From positions 310,001 to 374,000 of the forward strand of contig NZ_QOWJ01000002.1 in assembly GCF_003332885.2 (NCBI RefSeq): a stretch of DNA of 64,000 bases. The letters are read 5' to 3'. This document shows positions 10,607-19,150 of this stretch, in pieces. The position numbers and the translations under genes are program-made. The stretch is from Paracnuella aquatica. GTDB lineage: Bacteria > Bacteroidota > Bacteroidia > Chitinophagales > Chitinophagaceae. Numbering within the stretch: the first letter of the stretch is position 1; each line of letters starts with the position of its first letter. A model generated the notes under the pieces. That model was given only the letters and a program-made list of their open reading frames with translations, had not been told where the DNA came from and did not search any database.

Positions 10607-11668
10607 ATGTCTGTTCGATTACAACGCCTGATCAGAATTTATAACCGCCTGCGCCGCGGGCCGGTTACCATCGAAATTGTGTCGAGGTGGGCAAAAGGAG
10701 CCGGCATACCGGTAAGCGACCGACAGCTGTACCGCGACCTGAACACGTTGCAAAACCTGCACATCGCCAAGGGCGAAAACGTGATCACATTTACCGACGA
10801 AAAAAACCGTAAAACCTGGAAGCTGGAGTACGATGCGGGAGAAGAGCCCATTTCGCCGTACGATATCAACTCGTTTTTTTTGCTCAAAGCATTTGCGCCA
10901 TCCACCATGGTGCACCAGCGTAAAGACGCCATTGAAAAGTTTGAGCAGGTTATTTACAAAGCCCTCTCCAAAAGCAAGTACCAGCAGTACATCCAGGCCA
11001 ACGAGCTGTACCTGCACCGCACCAATTTTTTCGACCATATGTACGGCGAGGCAGAGCACCAGCAGATTGAAGAGCTGATTTGGGCGCTGCACAACAACCG
11101 GGTGATCGCTATTGAAAACGTGGGCATCAATTCGGCAAATGTGCACCTGCCGCCCGGTGCTTTTCCTTTGGAGCTGTACCCCATGCAACTGGTATTTCAC
11201 CGCGGCCGATCGTACATCTCGGGGCTTGATGCAGCACACAAACTGATGCTTTTCCCGGTGGACAAGGAAACGCAGTTCCGGCTTACCAACACCGTGTTTA
11301 ACCGGAAAAACATGGAGGCTGCCTACAACGGCCAGATGGAAATGCTGTTTGGTGTTTCAGACCCGGTTGACGACCAGGTGTACCGCATCGAAATAGAATT
11401 TACCAAAGGGTTTGGCGAATCGTGGATGCGCTATTTCTGGCACCACTCGCAGCAATGGGTGCCGCTGGAAGGTGGCAATTACATGCTGCACCTGCACTGC
11501 ACCATTGGCCGCGAGTTAATTGGATTTTTGGCCTACGGCCTGGATAAAGTAAAAGTGCACCAGCCCGAAGTGCTGAAGCAATTGATCTGGCAAAAACTGC
11601 AGCAGGCTGCCGAAGTGTATGCGCACAACCTCGATATTGATGAAGAGCGGGCCAACAGGGATTATTGA
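10607..11668 (+). CDS. WYL-domain transcriptional regulator
   Basis: A 353-residue DeoR/YafY-like regulator. The N-terminal winged helix (about 1-65; LIRIYNRL...VSDRQLYRDLNTLQ) matches the HTH of WYL proteins, where the first helices and the RQLYRDL recognition helix are typical. A WYL-type domain (about 145-215; RVIAIENVG...LYPMQLVFHRGRSYISG) and a C-terminal WCX-like extension follow. WYL domains bind nucleic acid or small ligands and often regulate stress, DNA-damage or phage-defence genes. It is divergent from the hybrid kinase gene and convergent with the small gene at 11677-11991; no target can be named. Confidence 0.88.
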   Translation: MSVRLQRLIRIYNRLRRGPVTIEIVSRWAKGAGIPVSDRQLYRDLNTLQNLHIAKGENVITFTDEKNRKTWKLEYDAGEEPISPYDINSFFLLKAFAPSTMVHQRKDAIEKFEQVIYKALSKSKYQQYIQANELYLHRTNFFDHMYGEAEHQQIEELIWALHNNRVIAIENVGINSANVHLPPGAFPLELYPMQLVFHRGRSYISGLDAAHKLMLFPVDKETQFRLTNTVFNRKNMEAAYNGQMEMLFGVSDPVDDQVYRIEIEFTKGFGESWMRYFWHHSQQWVPLEGGNYMLHLHCTIGRELIGFLAYGLDKVKVHQPEVLKQLIWQKLQQAAEVYAHNLDIDEERANRDY

Positions 11669-11676
11669 ATACGGCG

Positions 11677-11991
11677 CTATTGCAAACCTGCCCGGGCAAA
11701 TGGCTTAAGCGCCTCAATGATCAGCGCAGCGTATTGTTCGTCGGCGGCATCGTCCATGTCCACGCATTGCAGGTCGTTTTCGCCTTCTTCCCGGCTCAGG
11801 TACACCACGGTATCGGCGGCGGGGATAAAACATTCAAACAGGTGCCAGCCGTCCATTTCAATTTCATAAACCGTTACGGTATGCCGCTGGCCTTCAAAGT
11901 GTATGAACAGGGTATAGTAAGCTGTAGGTTCTTCGCTGTGGTGCGGCATGGTAAAGCCTGTATCCTGAGTGTGGAAAGGGAAAGAAGCCAT
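11677..11991 (-). CDS. Small acidic protein of unknown function
   Basis: About 104 residues from the ATG at 11991 (MASFPFHTQDTG); an upstream in-frame extension to 12027 is possible but looks unlike coding sequence. The protein is acidic, with beta-strand-like stretches (YYTLFIHFEGQRHTVTVYEIEMDG, HLFECFIP) and an acidic C-terminal half (EEGENDLQCVDMDDAADEQ). I do not recognise the family. Codon use is like the neighbours, and the frame ends just nine bases from the stop of the WYL gene, on the opposite strand. It lies beyond the terminator at 12083-12118 and therefore needs its own promoter. Confidence 0.6.
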   Translation of the reverse strand: MASFPFHTQDTGFTMPHHSEEPTAYYTLFIHFEGQRHTVTVYEIEMDGWHLFECFIPAADTVVYLSREEGENDLQCVDMDDAADEQYAALIIEALKPFARAGLQ

Positions 11992-12082
11992 AAAAAGACA
12001 GTTGGTTTTGGTTGCCCTACAAATCAACTAAAATGCCTTGTCATTTTCTGTCAAACAGCAATTACATTTGCCCGCTATTATA

Positions 12083-12118
12083 AAAACAGGAGCATCCCAA
12101 CCGGGATGCTCCTGTTTT
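12083..12118. terminator. Strong bidirectional-looking terminator
   Basis: A 16-base perfect inverted repeat, AAAACAGGAGCATCCC (12083-12098) and its complement (12103-12118), around an AACC loop, with A-tract and T-tract at the ends. It lies 60 bases beyond the stop of the PfkB kinase gene on the minus strand and most likely ends that transcript. Confidence 0.85.
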
Positions 12119-12131
12119 AGATTTATCATAT

Positions 12132-12177
12132 TGTCTTTTCCGTCTTCCGTCTTCTGACTTCGGACTTCCGTCTTTCC
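12132..12177. repeat. Pyrimidine-rich CGTCTT/CGGACTT repeat tract
   Basis: A low-complexity intergenic tract made of variants of CCGTCTTCCGTCTTC and GACTTCGGACTTCC. Related tracts occur at 15743-15775 (complementary orientation) and 15861-15945. It abuts the stop of the PfkB gene. Confidence 0.6.
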
Positions 12178-13101
12178 CTACACCAACTCGATGTCAAAAT
12201 TCACCAGCTCCTGGAACTGTTGCAGGCGGCGGTCAATATCGGCGCGGGTAATTTCTTTCAGGCGTTCGGGGCCAAATTTTTCCACGCAAAACGAAGCCAT
12301 GGCCGAACCCACGATGATGGCGGTTTTCATGTTTTCGTACGAAATGTCTTTGGTGCGGGCAATATGGCCAATAAAGCCTCCAGCAAATGTGTCGCCGGCG
12401 CCGGTGGGGTCAAACACATCTTCCAGCGGCAGGGCCGGGGCAAAAAACACGTTATCGCCATGAAACAGCAGCGCACCATGTTCGCCTTTTTTGATGATGA
12501 GGTATTTGGGGCCCATCTTCAGGATCTTTTTGGCGGCTTTTACCAGCGAAAACTCGTTGGTAAGTTGGCGGGCTTCGCTGTCGTTTACCAGCAGCACATC
12601 CACCATGGTCAGCACTTCCTTCAGGTCGTCCAATGCAATTTCCATCCAAAAGTTCATGGTGTCCATTACAATCAGGCGGGGCCGCTCTTTCAGCTGCTCA
12701 ATCACTTTTTTCTGAAGGCTTGGCATCAGGTTGCCCAGCATCAAAAACTCGGCGCCCTGGTAGCTTTCGGGGATCTGGGGGTCAAAATCGGCCAGCACGT
12801 TCAGGTCGGTTACCAGCGTATCGCGGGTGTTCATGTCCATGTGGTAGCGGCCGCTCCAGAAAAACGAGGGCTTGTCGGGTACCACTTCCACGCCATCGAG
12901 CTCCACGCCGCGGCGCGATAGTTCGGCCATTTCCTCCTGCGGAAAATCGTTACCTACAATGGATACCTGCTGCACGGGCTGCACAAAGTTGGCAGCGGCA
13001 TACGCTACATAAGTGGCTGAGCCTCCAATAACACGGTCGCTTTTGCCAAAAGGGGTTTCAATGGCATCGAACGCCATGGTGCCCACAACAATTAAGGACA
13101 T
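12178..13101 (-). CDS. PfkB-family sugar/nucleoside kinase
   Basis: A 307-residue ribokinase-like kinase that transfers phosphate from ATP to a sugar or nucleoside hydroxyl. The N-terminal GG substrate-site signature (IGGSATYVAYAAANF, about 25-39) and the C-terminal PfkB signature with anion hole and catalytic base D237 (DPTGAGDTFAGGF, 231-243) are intact. The length is normal. Two features, FWSGRYHMDMNTRDT and the short lid, resemble the Bacteroidota clade often labelled sugar kinase or adenosine-kinase-like; the substrate cannot be fixed from sequence alone. It is monocistronic, with a terminator 60 bases downstream. Confidence 0.9.
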   Translation of the reverse strand: MSLIVVGTMAFDAIETPFGKSDRVIGGSATYVAYAAANFVQPVQQVSIVGNDFPQEEMAELSRRGVELDGVEVVPDKPSFFWSGRYHMDMNTRDTLVTDLNVLADFDPQIPESYQGAEFLMLGNLMPSLQKKVIEQLKERPRLIVMDTMNFWMEIALDDLKEVLTMVDVLLVNDSEARQLTNEFSLVKAAKKILKMGPKYLIIKKGEHGALLFHGDNVFFAPALPLEDVFDPTGAGDTFAGGFIGHIARTKDISYENMKTAIIVGSAMASFCVEKFGPERLKEITRADIDRRLQQFQELVNFDIELV

Positions 13102-13456
13102 AAGTAATTAGTACAAAGTTTGAAGTTAGGAGTAGGAAATACCAGCCGGTGGGCTAAAAGTGGGCAGCAGTAAGCAGTGCAGCAAAACAGAACCGTGAAC
13201 CAAAATATGAATACCGGTTATGCCCGGCGGTACTGAACCTTTTTTCTGATGCTGCGCCGTTCGGGCCGCTTTCTTCGATATTCCTATACTGTTTACGGGG
13301 TGCAAACCTACAGCATTTTGGCCTTGGCCCAAAAAGGCTTTTGCGCCCAGCACCTTGCCGCCGCTCCAATGCTATGCGCCAATCATATAATATTTGGCTG
13401 CCGCGCTTTTGAATCACCGCGGGCTTTTATATTTTGTCATGAAAATTTAACTGCAT
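13102..13456. other. Intergenic gap with no recognised gene
   Basis: A 355-base region between the divergent PfkB kinase and cytochrome c genes. It must hold both promoters, but I found no convincing pair of -33/-7 elements. Short open frames here have no start context or recognisable product. Confidence 0.5.
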
Positions 13457-14407
13457 ATGAAAAAAGTCCTGCGGTATGCATTGTACCTGCTGGCCGCCAT
13501 CGTGGTGCTGGTAGGTGCTTTTGTAGCCTTTATTGCCATCCGCGGCATCCCCAGTTACGAACCAAAAATTACCGAGGCCAAAGTAGTGGCCACCCCTGAG
13601 CGGATTGCGCAGGGCCACAAGCTGTCAGCCATGTTGTGCAATGGCTGCCACCTCGATCCGAACACCAACCGCCTTACCGGCAGGCTCATGAGCGATGTGC
13701 CGCAGTTTGGAACTATTTATTCAAAAAACATCACGCAACACCCCGAGCTGGGCATTGGTAAATGGACCGATGGCGAACTGATTTACCTGCTGCGCACCGG
13801 CATCAAACCCGATGGCACGTTTTTGCCCGTTATGGCCAAACTGAGCCATGCCTCCGACGAAGACCTGCAATCTATTGTGGCCTTTTTACGCTCCGAAGAC
13901 CCGTGGGTGAAAGCGGACGATACCCGCCACCCAGATTCGAAATATTCGCTGCTGGCCAAGTTTCTCTCCACCATCAACGCTATGAAACCAGGCAGCGTGC
14001 CCGCTACCCCAGTGGCCCAACCCGATACTTCGAACACAATTGCCTGGGGCCGTTACCTGGCGGTGGACCAACTGGAGTGCTTTAGCTGCCACTCGCAGGA
14101 TTTTGCCAAAAACAACTACGACGAGCCCGAAAAATCGGCCGGTTATTTTGGTGGCGGCAATAAAATGCTGAATGCCAGCGGGCAGGCCATTTATACCCGC
14201 AACATTACCATGGACGAGCAAACCGGCATTGGCCATTGGACCGAAGACCAGTTTGTGCTGGCCCTGAAATATGGCCGCACCCCGCAAGGCCAGGCCCTGC
14301 GTGAGCCGATGATGCCGTACACCTACCTTACCGACGGTGAGGCAAAAGCTATTTACGCTTACCTGAAAACATTGCCCAAAATTCAAAACAAAGTGGAACG
14401 GCAGTAA
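13457..14407 (+). CDS. Membrane-anchored diheme cytochrome c
   Basis: A 316-residue protein with an N-terminal membrane anchor (about 6-28) and two c-type heme sites: CNGCH at 61-65 and CFSCH at 208-212. Each half shows the cytochrome c pattern, with a distal-side region containing GKWTDGELIYLLRTG and GHWTEDQFVLALKYG and possible axial methionines in LPVMAKLS and REPMMPY. The tandem layout (two related domains of about 140 residues) resembles cytochrome c subunits that carry electrons from periplasmic dehydrogenases. No dehydrogenase is adjacent; the next gene downstream is paaE, in a probably separate transcript given the hairpin at 14571-14603. Confidence 0.9.
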   Translation: MKKVLRYALYLLAAIVVLVGAFVAFIAIRGIPSYEPKITEAKVVATPERIAQGHKLSAMLCNGCHLDPNTNRLTGRLMSDVPQFGTIYSKNITQHPELGIGKWTDGELIYLLRTGIKPDGTFLPVMAKLSHASDEDLQSIVAFLRSEDPWVKADDTRHPDSKYSLLAKFLSTINAMKPGSVPATPVAQPDTSNTIAWGRYLAVDQLECFSCHSQDFAKNNYDEPEKSAGYFGGGNKMLNASGQAIYTRNITMDEQTGIGHWTEDQFVLALKYGRTPQGQALREPMMPYTYLTDGEAKAIYAYLKTLPKIQNKVERQ

Positions 14408-14570
14408 GCTATTTTTAAAGCTGGCCGCATTTATACAAACATTTTGCGTGTCATTTTTGATGAAGAAGTGATTTGAAACCCCAAAATTGAATTCATGCTT
14501 CCATCAGGACGGCCATCGCATCATCGGTCTCATTTTTAAGAACAACTACAAACAGGAGCTTGAAAAAGGC

Positions 14571-14603
14571 AAACCGGTGGGGCAAACAGCCTTTCACCGG
14601 TTT
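14571..14603 (+). terminator. Probable terminator after the cytochrome c gene
   Basis: AAACCGGTG (14571-14579) pairs with CACCGGTTT (14595-14603), and the stem can be extended by the flanking A- and T-rich bases (tttttgctttt follows). It lies between the cytochrome c stop and the paaE start. Confidence 0.6.
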
Positions 14604-14662
14604 TTGCTTTTCGGGCCAAAAAGCAGCGAAGCCTATCTTTACGGCTTACGATTGCTTTTATT

Positions 14663-15742
14663 ATGATCCACTTTCACCCCCTGAAGGTTGCCTCCGTACG
14701 CCGCGAAACCGAAGACTGCGTTTCCGTTACTTTTTCGGTACCCGACCACCTGCAGGAAATATTTCGTTTTACCCCCGGCCAAAGCCTGACCATCCGCGCC
14801 ACACTTAATGGACAGGAGTTACGCCGCAACTATTCTATTTGCAGCAGCCCAATGGATGGCGAACTGCGCATTGCGGTAAAAAAAGTTGCAGGCGGCCATT
14901 TCTCAACTTGGGCCAATGAGGGCCTTAAGGCGGGCGATGTACTGGAAGTGATGCCACCGGTGGGCAAATTTGGCTCGGCACTCCATCCGGAACAAGCCAA
15001 AAACTATGTGGCCTTTGCAGCCGGCAGCGGCATTACGCCGGTCCTTTCGCTAATTAAAACGGCACTGTACACCGAGCCGCGCAGCACGTTTACCTTGGTG
15101 TATGGCAACCGCAATCGAAGCAGTATTATTTTTAAAGAAGAACTGGAAGCGGTAAAGGATAAGTTTCTGCATCGGTTCCGCATTTATCATATTCTTAGCC
15201 GCGAACAGGTGGAAACACCGCTCAACAGCGGCCGCATTGACCGGGAGAAAACCAACTTTTTACTAGATAAATTGATTGACGTAAAAAACAACCACGAGTT
15301 TTTTCTGTGCGGTCCCGAGGAGCTGATGTTCACCGTAAGGGATGTGCTGCAGGAGCGGGGCGTTGCGGCGGCCAACATTCATTTCGAACTGTTTACCGTT
15401 CCGGGGCAAGTCCAAAAAACCGAAAACCGAAATCTGAAACCCGAAACTCCCTCTGGGCCGCAGGCTTCCGTACAGGTAACGGTGGATGGCCACAGCTTTC
15501 AGTTTGGTCTGGCAAAAGAAGGCGAGAGCATACTGGATGCGGCACTGCAACAGGGAGCAGATCTGCCCTATGCCTGTAAAGGCGGTGTGTGCTGCACCTG
15601 CAAGGCCCGCCTGCTGGAAGGGGCTGTGCATATGGATGCCGCCTGGGGCCTCGAGCCCGATGAAATTGCAGCCGGCTTTATCCTCACTTGCCAAAGCCAT
15701 CCCACAACGGACAGCGTGGTGGTGGATTTTGACGCGAAGTAA
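14663..15742 (+). CDS. paaE: Phenylacetyl-CoA epoxidase reductase subunit PaaE
   Basis: The 359-residue electron-transfer subunit of the phenylacetyl-CoA 1,2-epoxidase. It passes electrons from NADPH through FAD and a [2Fe-2S] cluster to the PaaA diiron centre. The FAD-binding domain (RRNYSICSSP, about 54-63) and NAD(P) domain (AAGSGITPVLSLI, 119-131; FFLCGPEELM, 213-222) are followed by a plant-type ferredoxin domain with cluster cysteines C305, C310, C313 and C343 (ACKGGVCCTC...LTCQSHP). The linker at about 249-266 (KTENRNLKPETPSGPQ) is encoded by low-complexity DNA that resembles intergenic repeats of Bacteroidota. The gene is detached from paaABCD by an opposite-strand GH30 gene. Confidence 0.95.
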   Translation: MIHFHPLKVASVRRETEDCVSVTFSVPDHLQEIFRFTPGQSLTIRATLNGQELRRNYSICSSPMDGELRIAVKKVAGGHFSTWANEGLKAGDVLEVMPPVGKFGSALHPEQAKNYVAFAAGSGITPVLSLIKTALYTEPRSTFTLVYGNRNRSSIIFKEELEAVKDKFLHRFRIYHILSREQVETPLNSGRIDREKTNFLLDKLIDVKNNHEFFLCGPEELMFTVRDVLQERGVAAANIHFELFTVPGQVQKTENRNLKPETPSGPQASVQVTVDGHSFQFGLAKEGESILDAALQQGADLPYACKGGVCCTCKARLLEGAVHMDAAWGLEPDEIAAGFILTCQSHPTTDSVVVDFDAK

Positions 15743-15945
15743 GTCGGAAGACGGAAGTCCGAGGTCCGAAGGAAATACAGGTATAAAAACAAAAGCCCTA
15801 CAAGTATGCAATGTTCAAATCGCAAACCTGTAGGGCCTTATCAAAAAAGTAAACCTCTTTCCCGTCTTTACTGACTTTTCCGACTTTTCCGTCTTTGCAA
15901 TCTTCAACCCTCTTCCGTCTTCCGACCTCGGACCTCCGACTCCTC
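15743..15945. repeat. Inverted GTCGGAAGACGG repeat tracts flanking a terminator
   Basis: The left tract (15743-15772, GTCGGAAGACGGAAGTCCGA then more) and the right tract (about 15861-15945, ending in TCCGTCTTCCGACCTCGGAC-type sequence) are complementary variants of the same motif. They bracket the hairpin at 15795-15836 in the gap between convergent paaE and GH30 genes. Confidence 0.55.
15795..15836. terminator. Terminator between convergent paaE and GH30 genes
   Basis: GCCCTACA (15795-15802) pairs with TGTAGGGC (15829-15836). It has an A-rich run upstream and T/A sequence downstream, and could serve both strands. Confidence 0.6.
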
Positions 15946-17422
15946 ACCACACAAACGTACCTACCGCGCCGGCGTCCAAAGTGGCCAGCGCCGTTTGCCC
16001 GTTGTGGCGGATTCCAAAACTCCGCGCAACAGTGCCGTCATTCAAAACAACCAGCACATGCTTGCCATCGGGGCGGCGAAAGGCTACATTGGGCAGCCCA
16101 CCAATTTCGTTGGAGCCCACCCGCACCGAACCGGGCCGCACAAATTTGGCGGCATGCGCCACAATGTAATAAGCAGGGTTGCGGGTAACAGCATCGCCGC
16201 TGATGGTAATGCCGCCGAGGCAGGCCGTACAGCCGCCGCGGTCGGTGTGTGGCTTATTATCGGGGCCGTTGGCCAGGTTCCATTGCAGTACATTGCGGGC
16301 CCAGTTGCGGGTGGCGCCCACAATCAGGGTGCGGATATGCCATTTCAGGTCTTCCGAAAAATTGCCCGGTGCACCAATCCATTGTTCGGTAAAATAAATA
16401 TGCTTGTCGGGGTGGGCATCGTGCACTTGGCCCAATGCAGTGATCGGCCCGGCATACAGGTGAAAGGCCGAGCCATCCACATACTTCTTTGCCTCGGGAT
16501 CGTTGAGGATGGCCAGCGGGTAATCGGGGCGGTCGGCGTTGTGGTCGTAAATAATGATCTTGGTATCGATACCGGCCGACTTAAATTGTGGCCCAAGGCT
16601 TTGCTTGATAAATGCTGCCTGTTGCGCTGCGGTCATCAGGAGGCTGGGATTATTGCCGGGGTGCAGCGGCTCGTTTTGAATGGTGATGGCGTCGATGCGA
16701 ACACCCTCCTTTTTCATTTCCTGGATGTAGCGGATGAGGTAACGGGCATAGGCATCGTACCACTCGGGCTTGAGCGATCCGCCACGGGTATCGCCATTGT
16801 CTTTCATCCACACCGGCGGCGACCAGGGTGATCCCATGATGATGATCTTTGGATTGATGGCTAAAATTTCCTTAAGCACTGGCAGCACATCCTGCTTGTC
16901 AGGGCCAAAATCAAACTTTTTGATTTCCGGGTCAGTTTCGCCGGCGGGCTGGTCGTTGTACGAAAAAACGGTTTCGTTGAGGTCGGATGCGCCAATGCTT
17001 AGCCGCAGGTACGAGATGCCAATGTTGCTGCCGGTGGTATCGAACAGTTCGCGGAGAATGGCTGCCCGGGCCGGTGCCGACATGCGGATGAGGTGCTGGG
17101 CACTGCCGCCGGTAAGGGTGAAACCAAAACCGTCCATCTGCTGGTAGGTTTGGGTGCCGGACACATCAATTACTGCCTGGCTGGTAGCCGGCGTGGCACC
17201 AAACCGGGGCTTGGGCTGTTCTTTAAATTCGGTGGTGCGGTTGCCGGTGGTGAGCCAAAAGGCAACTTCGGCCCCGCTGGGTGTACCCGGCGTGGTGGGC
17301 GGTTGCGGTGTTTCGGGTTGGGCAGTGCTGCCGGTTTTTTTACAGCTGGCTGCAGTGCAAACCATGATCACGGTAAACAATGCCAGCAGTTGCCAAACGC
17401 GTTGTTGAATCGGGTGCTTCAT
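15944..17422 (-). CDS. GH30-family glycoside hydrolase lipoprotein
   Basis: About 492 residues from the ATG at 17422 ([11 protein letters not shown]); a longer frame to 17506 adds an implausible N-terminus. The lipoprotein signal ends in TAASC, and a Pro/Thr-rich linker ([15 protein letters not shown]) follows. The (beta/alpha)8 domain carries the GH30 hallmarks: [36 protein letters not shown], the acid/base E251 in TIQNEP and the nucleophile E346 in YFTEQW. A short beta-sandwich closes the protein. GH30 members cleave beta-linked glucosyl, xylosyl or fucosyl bonds; the glucosylceramidase-like motifs suggest a beta-glucosidase or endo-beta-1,6-glucanase. It interrupts the paa genes on the opposite strand. 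Confidence 0.9.
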   Translation of the reverse strand: MKHPIQQRVWQLLALFTVIMVCTAASCKKTGSTAQPETPQPPTTPGTPSGAEVAFWLTTGNRTTEFKEQPKPRFGATPATSQAVIDVSGTQTYQQMDGFGFTLTGGSAQHLIRMSAPARAAILRELFDTTGSNIGISYLRLSIGASDLNETVFSYNDQPAGETDPEIKKFDFGPDKQDVLPVLKEILAINPKIIIMGSPWSPPVWMKDNGDTRGGSLKPEWYDAYARYLIRYIQEMKKEGVRIDAITIQNEPLHPGNNPSLLMTAAQQAAFIKQSLGPQFKSAGIDTKIIIYDHNADRPDYPLAILNDPEAKKYVDGSAFHLYAGPITALGQVHDAHPDKHIYFTEQWIGAPGNFSEDLKWHIRTLIVGATRNWARNVLQWNLANGPDNKPHTDRGGCTACLGGITISGDAVTRNPAYYIVAHAAKFVRPGSVRVGSNEIGGLPNVAFRRPDGKHVLVVLNDGTVARSFGIRHNGQTALATLDAGAVGTFVW

Positions 17423-17611
17423 ACGGCTAGGTTTGAAAGGCGAAGCTACAGCAGGAATGCGGGAAAAATGGCAGATCCGTTGCCGACTAGCGATACAGCC
17501 GCACAAGAGTGCGACGCAACCGGTGCTGAATGGCGTTGCTGCAGCCGGCTACATAAAAATTGCTGCAATCAACTTTACCATACCCTTGCCAACCATCAGG
17601 CCCCTATTTTG

Positions 17612-17619
17612 TACATTTG
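17612..17619 (+). promoter_or_regulatory. Putative -7 element of paaABCD
   Basis: TACATTTG is a perfect match to the Bacteroidota -7 consensus TAnnTTTG, 17 bases before the paaA ATG. The nearest TTG upstream (17586-17588) is about 23 bases away, slightly long for a -33 element, so the call is provisional. Confidence 0.5.
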
Positions 17620-17636
17620 GTGACAAACGATTGCAC

Positions 17637-18584
17637 ATGCTTGTACCCCCACCCGAACAACTTTTCCAGGAAAAGATTGATGCGGAAATCCGCATTGAGC
17701 CCAAAGACTGGATGCCGGAAAAGTACCGCCAAACGCTCATCCGCCAGATCTCGCAACATGCACACAGCGAAATTGTGGGCATGCTGCCCGAAGGCAACTG
17801 GATCAGCCGGGCACCTTCGCTAAAGCGCAAACAAATTTTACTGGCCAAAGTGCAGGACGAAGCCGGCCATGGGCTGTACCTGTACAGCGCTGCCGAAACC
17901 CTCGGCATTAGCCGCGATGAAATGATTGAGCAGCTGCACAGCGGCAAGGCCAAATATTCTTCCATTTTCAATTATCCCACGCTTACCTGGGCCGATATGG
18001 GCGCCATTGGCTGGCTGGTAGATGGCGCTGCCATCATGAACCAGGTGCCGCTTTGCCGTGCATCGTACGGTCCGTATAGCCGCGCCATGATACGGGTGTG
18101 TAAAGAAGAAAGCTTTCACCAGCGGCAGGGTTTTGAAAGCCTGCTGGTGCTGTGCCAGGGCACGCCGGAGCAAAAAGCCATGGCGCAGGATGCCCTGAAC
18201 CGCTGGTGGTGGCCCAGCCTGATGATGTTTGGCCCGCACGACAGCGACAGCACCAACACGGAGGCCAGCATGAAGTGGAAGATCAAACGGTTTTCGAACG
18301 ACGAGCTGCGCCAGCGTTTTGTGGACATGATTGCTGAGCAGGCTAAAGTGCTAGGTCTTACCCTGCCCGACCCCGACCTGAAATGGAATGAAGAACGCAA
18401 GCATTATGATTTTGGTAAAATAGACTGGGCTGAGTTTTGGCAGGTGGTGAGCGGAAATGGTCCTTGCAATAAGGAGCGGTTGGATGCACGCCGCAATGCT
18501 TGGGATGAGGGTGCCTGGGTACGGGATGCCGCCGTGGCGCATGCAAGGAAAAGGGCGGAGCGAAAAAGCTTGCAAGCTGCGTGA
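17637..18584 (+). CDS. paaA: Phenylacetyl-CoA epoxidase catalytic subunit PaaA
   Basis: The 315-residue diiron oxygenase subunit that epoxidises the ring of phenylacetyl-CoA, committing aromatic compounds to the PaaG/PaaZ ring-cleavage path. Ferritin-like diiron ligands are visible: E75 and H78 in DEAGHG, and E158/H161 in EESFHQRQG, with E44 upstream ([11 protein letters not shown]). The start is taken at ATG 17637 ([17 protein letters not shown]). The frame stays open 200 bases further upstream, but that part is unlike PaaA and contains the -7 element. It is the first gene of paaABCD. The length is normal for the family. Confidence 0.96.
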   Translation: MLVPPPEQLFQEKIDAEIRIEPKDWMPEKYRQTLIRQISQHAHSEIVGMLPEGNWISRAPSLKRKQILLAKVQDEAGHGLYLYSAAETLGISRDEMIEQLHSGKAKYSSIFNYPTLTWADMGAIGWLVDGAAIMNQVPLCRASYGPYSRAMIRVCKEESFHQRQGFESLLVLCQGTPEQKAMAQDALNRWWWPSLMMFGPHDSDSTNTEASMKWKIKRFSNDELRQRFVDMIAEQAKVLGLTLPDPDLKWNEERKHYDFGKIDWAEFWQVVSGNGPCNKERLDARRNAWDEGAWVRDAAVAHARKRAERKSLQAA

Positions 18585-18599
18585 GTTTTTTGAACCACA

Positions 18600-18645
18600 A
18601 AGGCACGAAGAAGGGAAGGAGCACAAAGAATTTGCTGCGTTTGAG
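18600..18645. repeat. AGGCACGAAG-type dispersed repeat between paaA and paaB
   Basis: An A/G-rich stretch, ACCACAAAGGCACGAAGAAG followed by more of the same (GGAGCACAAAGAA), resembles the short CACAAAGGCACGAAGG-like repeats found between genes in many Bacteroidota and other genomes. Only one copy was noticed in this window. Confidence 0.4.
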
Positions 18646-18672
18646 TAAGTAGCTACAAGTAAAACAGCAACA

Positions 18673-19092
18673 ATGAACCAATCAATAATCAAATACTATT
18701 ACGGCGATTACGACGCCATCAAAGGCGGAGGTGATATGCCGAACGTATCAGATAAAAACAGCCAGAGTGGAGGTTTCCAAAACGCCCTCTCCACCGGGGA
18801 GGGCCGGGGTGGGGCCGAGTGGCCGCTTTGGGAAGTGTTCATCCGCAGCAAGCAGGGCCTCGATCATAAACATGTGGGCTCGCTGCATGCCGCCGATGCG
18901 CAAATGGCTATTGAAAATGCCCGTGATGTATACACCCGCCGACTTGAAGGGGTGAGCATTTGGGTGGTGGAAAGCCGGCACATACATGCATCGAACCCCG
19001 ATGATGCAGAAAGCTTTTATGAACCGGCCAACGATAAAGTATACCGGCATCCAACATTTTACGACCTGCCCGATGAAGTGGGCCATATGTGA
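18673..19092 (+). CDS. paaB: Phenylacetyl-CoA epoxidase subunit PaaB, with repeat-derived N-terminal insert
   Basis: The small structural subunit of the epoxidase, 139 residues as read from ATG 18673; the family is usually near 95-110. The conserved core begins at about residue 50 (EWPLWEVFIRSKQGLDHKHV) and runs through HAADAQMAIENARDVYTRR and ESRHIHASNPDDAESFYEP to YRHPTFYDLPDEVGHM. Upstream, residues 38-48 (ALSTGEGRGGA) are encoded by a GC-rich hairpin repeat at 18784-18811 of the type usually found between genes. A start at ATG 18736 is possible but still includes the insert. The gene lies 88 bases after paaA and 58 before paaC in the paaABCD operon. Confidence 0.92.
   Translation: MNQSIIKYYYGDYDAIKGGGDMPNVSDKNSQSGGFQNALSTGEGRGGAEWPLWEVFIRSKQGLDHKHVGSLHAADAQMAIENARDVYTRRLEGVSIWVVESRHIHASNPDDAESFYEPANDKVYRHPTFYDLPDEVGHM
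18784..18811. repeat. GC-rich palindromic repeat inside paaB
   Basis: GCCCTC (18784-18789) pairs with GAGGGC (18799-18804), followed by CGGGGTGG. This matches the CCTCTCC-GGAGAGGGCCGGGGTG family of intergenic repeats common in Bacteroidota, but here it is in frame within a coding sequence. Confidence 0.6.
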
Positions 19093-19150
19093 TCGCGGAT
19101 TGCCAGATTTCGTTTGGATCATTGGATTTGGAACTATTTAAACGTTACGC

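Noticed and set aside
17433-17636. N-terminal extension of PaaA
   Set aside because: The added 68 residues do not resemble PaaA and overlap the likely promoter element; ATG 17637 gives the usual length.
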